Shown here: positions 6,055-8,885 of the stretch, piece by piece
Layout of the letters: each line of letters opens with the position of its first letter
Numbering within the stretch: position 1 is the stretch's first letter
Source: Candidatus Woesearchaeota archaeon
GTDB lineage: Archaea; Nanobdellota; Nanobdellia; Woesearchaeales; ARS49
Length of the DNA stretch: 8,885 bases
Direction of reading: 5' to 3'
Assembly: GCA_019323575.1 (NCBI GenBank)
Contig: JAHWHB010000040.1
Coordinates: 1-8,885 of the forward strand
Made by a program: the position numbers and the translations under genes
The notes under the pieces: model-generated
What the model was told of the DNA's origin: nothing
The model's input: the letters and a program-made list of their open reading frames with translations, nothing else
Databases searched by the model: none

Positions 6055-6843
6055 ATGGTTATGGAGAAAAAAGAGGAGAGGAAGCTGGATCTTTTTATTT
6101 TGTTATTGATGCCTCTGGTCTCGACAATTTTGTCTTTAAGCTTTAAAACAAACTTTTTGGTTTCTACTTTGCTGTTTTTTGGTCTGCCGGCAGCTTATCT
6201 TTCTTATAAAAATAAAGATTCTGTTAAAAAATCCGCGTTGTTTTCATTAATTTTTTCATTGCCTTTGACCTTGATGATTGATTATATTGGGACTGATACT
6301 AAAACATGGTTGATTAATTTTTCAGTTTTTGATTATCGTTTGTTTGGTAAAATTGCTTTGGAGCAGTTTGTCTGGAGTTTTTTAAGTGTGTATCTTATTG
6401 TGATATTTTATGAATACTTTTTTGAAAAGGGAAAAGAGAAGCTTATTGATAAAAAAATGAAGTATTTTGTAATGGGTGTTTCAGTTGTTCTGTTGTTGTT
6501 TTTTATTTTTCTTTTTACCCGGCCGGAGCTTCTTAAACTTCCTTATTTCTATCTGATTGTTGGGTGTGTGCTGACTGTTATACCGGGATTGACTACTTTT
6601 TCTTTTTTTCCCAAGCTTTTTTCAAAATTTGTTAAGGCGGGATCTTATTTTTTTGTTTTATTTCTGTTGGAAGAGCTGGTTGGCATTCATTTAAATCATT
6701 GGTCTTTTCCAGGCAATCAATTTATTGGCTGGGTGAATTTGTTTGGGTTTCAGTTTCCTTTTGAAGAACTGTTCTTTTTTATTATATTGGGTGCGATTGG
6801 AGTTCTTTCCTATTACGAGTTCTTTGATGATGACAGGAAATAA
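6055..6843 (+). CDS. Lycopene cyclase-like (CrtYc/CrtYd/CarR family) integral membrane protein
   Basis: A 262-residue protein with seven or eight hydrophobic segments (about 12-30, 33-50, 60-77, 103-122, 138-155, 161-179, 195-208, 228-252). The C-terminal half carries the hallmark of the CrtYc/CrtYd/CarR lycopene cyclase domain: H215-W216-S-F-P, then G225-W226, then F234-P-F-E-E (to 238) leading into an aromatic helix that ends in an acidic patch, EFFDDD. A weaker first copy is seen: D76, W85, G98, then A-L-E-Q (101-104) and a helix ending EYFFEKGK, with Gln replacing the second Glu and Ala replacing Pro. The whole looks like a two-repeat fused cyclase. Family members form the beta rings of carotenoids; whether this one does is unknown, as no phytoene synthase or desaturase is visible. 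The start may be ATG 6055 or ATG 6061; the latter is 27 bases from a TATA-like TTTAAAAA. Codons are AAA-rich, unlike the neighbours. Confidence 0.65.
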   Translation: MVMEKKEERKLDLFILLLMPLVSTILSLSFKTNFLVSTLLFFGLPAAYLSYKNKDSVKKSALFSLIFSLPLTLMIDYIGTDTKTWLINFSVFDYRLFGKIALEQFVWSFLSVYLIVIFYEYFFEKGKEKLIDKKMKYFVMGVSVVLLLFFIFLFTRPELLKLPYFYLIVGCVLTVIPGLTTFSFFPKLFSKFVKAGSYFFVLFLLEELVGIHLNHWSFPGNQFIGWVNLFGFQFPFEELFFFIILGAIGVLSYYEFFDDDRK

Positions 6844-6860
6844 TTTTAATTCTCGATAAC

Positions 6861-6868
6861 TTTATAAA
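6861..6868 (+). promoter_or_regulatory. TATA box for the coiled-coil protein gene
   Basis: TTTATAAA is centred about 37 bases before the ATG at 6901. The predicted transcript start near 6889-6892 leaves a leader of about 10 bases containing GGGAG. The arrangement copies that at 3048-3090. Confidence 0.55.
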
Positions 6869-6890
6869 AGACGCTCTTTTGCTACCTCTG

Positions 6891-6895
6891 GGGAG
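6891..6895 (+). promoter_or_regulatory. Shine-Dalgarno site deciding the start at 6901
   Basis: GGGAG precedes three in-frame start codons in a row: GTG 6895, ATG 6898 and ATG 6901. The GTG overlaps the site and ATG 6898 is only 2 bases away. ATG 6901 has 5 bases of spacing and is preferred. Confidence 0.5.
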
Positions 6896-6900
6896 TGATG

Positions 6901-7878
6901 ATGTGGCCTTTTAGTTATATTAGGGGTTTGCTTGAGAGACGAATAGTTGAACCTCTGGCAAAGAAGTATATTACTCAGTATGAAGAGCGCGTTGCTGAAG
7001 CCGAAGTGCGTCTTGAAAAGAGTATTGAATCTCATAAGGCAAATGCTAAAGCTGATTTAACTGCTCTTGTTGATTCTGCTGCTGCGGGTTTGATTCAGAA
7101 ATTCCAGGATTTGAAGACCAACTTTGGTTATTTGAGTGAGCAATTTGACAAGCATTTGAAAACTGTTGATGAACATATTGCCGAATACCAGGCTAAAATG
7201 GATGATGCCCTAAAGAATGTCGCTTCTTTGATGGAAAGTTCTGCTGCAAATGTTTCAGATGCAGAGGCTTCTTATGGGGCGGCCAAAACAGCTCTTGAGG
7301 AAACAAGAATAGCTCTTCAGTCTGCTCGTAAGGAAATTATGGATTTGCAAAACACGCATAACCGGCATTATGATGAAGTTGTTGCTGCTTCACAGGAAAC
7401 TAAAGACGCGCTTGAAGTCCTTGAAGCAAAGGTTGATGAATGGTCTACACGCGCTCATGAGCTTCTTTCCATTGACTTGACTGCTGAGCGTTTGGAAAGG
7501 GCTGAGGAAGGCGGCATTAAATTGTTGGAGTCTATTAATGCGGCAAAAACAGGCATTAAAGAGGATGTTTTGGTCTCTGTGAAAACTGACGTGTCTTCTT
7601 TAGGAAGTGCTCTTTCTGAAAAGTTGAGGGAGGTTGCTGATGAACGAGCTTATCTTATGTTAACTTATTGTCTTAGAATTCCTGAGAACAGGAGGAGCAT
7701 TGTTTCGTGGATTGTGGATTATGGTGGTAATTATGAAGCGGTTAGAAGGCAGCTTAAGGATGGTAATGCTCGTGCCTGGCTTGAACGTTTTGAAAAGGAT
7801 GTTAAGCAATACGGTATGAACTTGAAATACTTAGATGCGATTGTAAGGCTGCTTAGTCCTGGCAGGAAAAGAATTTAA
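6901..7878 (+). CDS. Long coiled-coil protein of unknown function
   Basis: I do not recognise this gene. It encodes 325 residues from the preferred ATG (327 if GTG 6895 is used). Residues 1-22 (starting MWPFSYIRGLLERR) are amphipathic, aromatic and hydrophobic with Arg and Lys, and could lie on a membrane, but no true transmembrane helix or signal peptide is present. Residues about 23-250 are Ala-, Glu-, Lys- and Leu-rich with few Pro or Gly, as in a long helical coiled coil. The last 75 residues form a distinct segment with aromatic and basic residues (TYCLRIPENRR, then SWIVDYGG at 269-276) and a basic tail PGRKRI, probably a small helical domain. There is one Cys, C257. The pattern suggests a structural or scaffold protein, perhaps membrane-edge or chromosome associated; methyl-accepting or tail-fibre relatives cannot be excluded. 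It has its own TATA box and Shine-Dalgarno site and lies 24 bases before the tRNA synthetase. Confidence 0.75.
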   Translation: MWPFSYIRGLLERRIVEPLAKKYITQYEERVAEAEVRLEKSIESHKANAKADLTALVDSAAAGLIQKFQDLKTNFGYLSEQFDKHLKTVDEHIAEYQAKMDDALKNVASLMESSAANVSDAEASYGAAKTALEETRIALQSARKEIMDLQNTHNRHYDEVVAASQETKDALEVLEAKVDEWSTRAHELLSIDLTAERLERAEEGGIKLLESINAAKTGIKEDVLVSVKTDVSSLGSALSEKLREVADERAYLMLTYCLRIPENRRSIVSWIVDYGGNYEAVRRQLKDGNARAWLERFEKDVKQYGMNLKYLDAIVRLLSPGRKRI

Positions 7879-7880
7879 AG
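7874..7880 (+). promoter_or_regulatory. Possible TATA box for tryptophanyl-tRNA synthetase
   Basis: TTTAAAG overlaps the stop codon of the coiled-coil gene and is centred 26 bases before the ATG at 7903, the same spacing as at 400-406 before 429. No Shine-Dalgarno sequence precedes this ATG, which fits a leaderless mRNA. The match to the TATA consensus is weaker than at the other sites. Confidence 0.3.
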
Positions 7881-7902
7881 GCTTTATTCATTCTTTATCG
7901 GT

Positions 7903-8885
7903 ATGGCAGAAAAATCGGTGATTACTCCTTGGGAGGTCAAGGGCGCCGTTGATTATGAGCGCTTGATTAAGGAGTTTGGCTTGCAGCCTATGCCTGCTTT
8001 GCCTAAGCAGTTTGATAATGTTTTGTTTAGGCGCAAGATTGTTTTTGCTCATCGCGATTTTGGAAGGATTGTAGATGCTGTTGAGAAGAAAAAGCCTTTT
8101 GTGATGATGACTGGTTTGATGCCTTCTGGCAAGTTTCATTTTGGTCATAAGATGGTTGCCGACCAGATAATTTTTTATCAGAAACTGGGCGCCAAAGTTT
8201 ATGTTGCTGTTGCTGACATTGAAGCGTTTAATACTCGTGTTGATGATATGAAGGAATTGCATAAGACTGCTGTGCAGGAATACCTGTTGAATTATATTGC
8301 TCTTGGCTTGAAGCCTGAGAATTGTGATTTTTACTTCCAGTCAAAGCGTTCTAAGGATGGTAAAAAATCTAACGCGTATTATAGTTTGGCTAACATGCTT
8401 GCGCGTAATGCTACTTTTAGTGAGTTTAAGGCTGTTTATGGTGATGTTACTCCTGGTAAGATGGCTGCTTCTTTGCTGCAGGCTGCTGATATGCTGCATC
8501 CTCAATTGATTGAGGGCAAAATGCCTGTTGTTGTTCCTGTTGGTGTTGATCAGGATCCTCATCTGCGTTTGGCGCGTGATATTGTTTCAAGGCAGAAGAC
8601 TTTTGATTTTGTTCAGCTTAGTTCTACTTATCATTTGTTCCAGCCTGGCTTGAAGGGAGGAAAGATGTCTTCTTCTGATCCTTTTTCCTTTATTGCTTTG
8701 ACTGATACTCCTGAGGAGGCTGCTAAGAAGATTAAGAAGTATGCTTTCTCTGGCGGCCAGCCTACTGTTGAGGAGCACAGGAAAAAAGGCGGCAATCCTG
8801 ATGTTGATATTTCTTTCCAGATGTTGCGTTATGGTTTGGAGCCTGATGACAAGAAGCTTGCAAAGATTTATGATGATTACAAGTC
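7903..8885 (+). CDS. trpS: Tryptophanyl-tRNA synthetase, archaeal/eukaryal type, 3' end cut by window edge
   Basis: A class I aminoacyl-tRNA synthetase that charges tRNA-Trp with tryptophan in the cytosol. The frame is open from ATG 7903 to the window edge: 327 complete codons, ending in the start of a Ser codon. Motifs are the HIGH-type site FHFGH (78-82) after GLMPSGK (71-77), the archaeal/eukaryal motif GVDQDPH (214-220) followed by RLARD (222-226), and the KMSKS-type loop KMSSS (254-258). The subgroup, with the nucleotide-binding GxxPSG and Q-D-P, differs from bacterial TrpRS. Whole archaeal proteins are about 370-430 residues, so perhaps 50-100 residues lie outside. The N-terminal segment (TPWEVKGAVDYERLI, 8-22) is typical, supporting this start. 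No Shine-Dalgarno site precedes it. Strong TTG and T-ending codon bias suggests high expression. Confidence 0.95.
   Translation, partial: MAEKSVITPWEVKGAVDYERLIKEFGLQPMPALPKQFDNVLFRRKIVFAHRDFGRIVDAVEKKKPFVMMTGLMPSGKFHFGHKMVADQIIFYQKLGAKVYVAVADIEAFNTRVDDMKELHKTAVQEYLLNYIALGLKPENCDFYFQSKRSKDGKKSNAYYSLANMLARNATFSEFKAVYGDVTPGKMAASLLQAADMLHPQLIEGKMPVVVPVGVDQDPHLRLARDIVSRQKTFDFVQLSSTYHLFQPGLKGGKMSSSDPFSFIALTDTPEEAAKKIKKYAFSGGQPTVEEHRKKGGNPDVDISFQMLRYGLEPDDKKLAKIYDDYK

Noticed and set aside
7888..8262. 124-codon minus-strand open frame over the start of tryptophanyl-tRNA synthetase
   Set aside because: The plus strand encodes the HIGH-type motif and conserved flanks here. The reverse frame is a by-product of codon bias.
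1..8885. tRNA genes, CRISPR arrays, insertion sequences or long direct repeats
   Set aside because: No cloverleaf-like sequence, regularly spaced repeat, transposase motif or terminal repeat was seen. All gaps between genes are 52 bases or less.

Overview
The window reads as a gene-dense stretch of an archaeal chromosome, most plausibly a small-genome DPANN-type lineage (inference; no rRNA or species marker is present). Archaeal signs are TATA-box promoters of the TTTATAA/TTATAAA type at fixed distances from start codons, an archaeal/eukaryal-type tryptophanyl-tRNA synthetase, a short glutamate dehydrogenase and a geranylgeranyl-reductase family flavoprotein, the enzyme class that saturates archaeal lipid chains. 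All nine recognised genes lie on the + strand. Intergenic gaps are 52 bases or less. No tRNA, rRNA, CRISPR array or mobile element is visible. Codon use is strongly T-ending with TTG for leucine.

Layout: (1) the 3' part of an ASCH/PUA-like domain gene (1-405); (2) an endonuclease IV-like TIM-barrel protein (429-1256); (3) an M17 leucyl aminopeptidase (1297-2781) followed 1 base later by a small three-cysteine ferredoxin (2783-3040); (4) a tightly overlapping set: Glu/Leu/Phe/Val dehydrogenase (3090-4190), FNR-type flavin reductase (4187-4867) and geranylgeranyl-reductase family protein (4858-6006); (5) a multi-pass membrane protein resembling the lycopene cyclase CrtYc/CrtYd/CarR family (6055-6843); (6) an unrecognised coiled-coil protein (6901-7878); (7) the 5' part of tryptophanyl-tRNA synthetase (7903 to the right edge).

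The most interesting unit is the centre. Aminopeptidase, glutamate dehydrogenase, NAD(P)H:acceptor flavoreductase, ferredoxin and geranylgeranyl reductase could form one path: peptides give glutamate, its oxidation gives NAD(P)H, the flavoreductase passes electrons to the ferredoxin, and the ferredoxin feeds reduction of isoprenoid double bonds. The adjacent lycopene-cyclase-like protein fits an isoprenoid theme. This path is an inference from gene order and residues, not shown directly.

Promoters fall into two apparent classes. Genes 429, 1297 and probably 7903 have a TATA box centred 26-29 bases before ATG and no Shine-Dalgarno sequence, as expected of leaderless transcripts. Genes 3090 and 6901 have a TATA box 37-39 bases before ATG plus a Shine-Dalgarno sequence in a short leader. 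The ferredoxin, inside a transcript, has a strong GGTGAT site.
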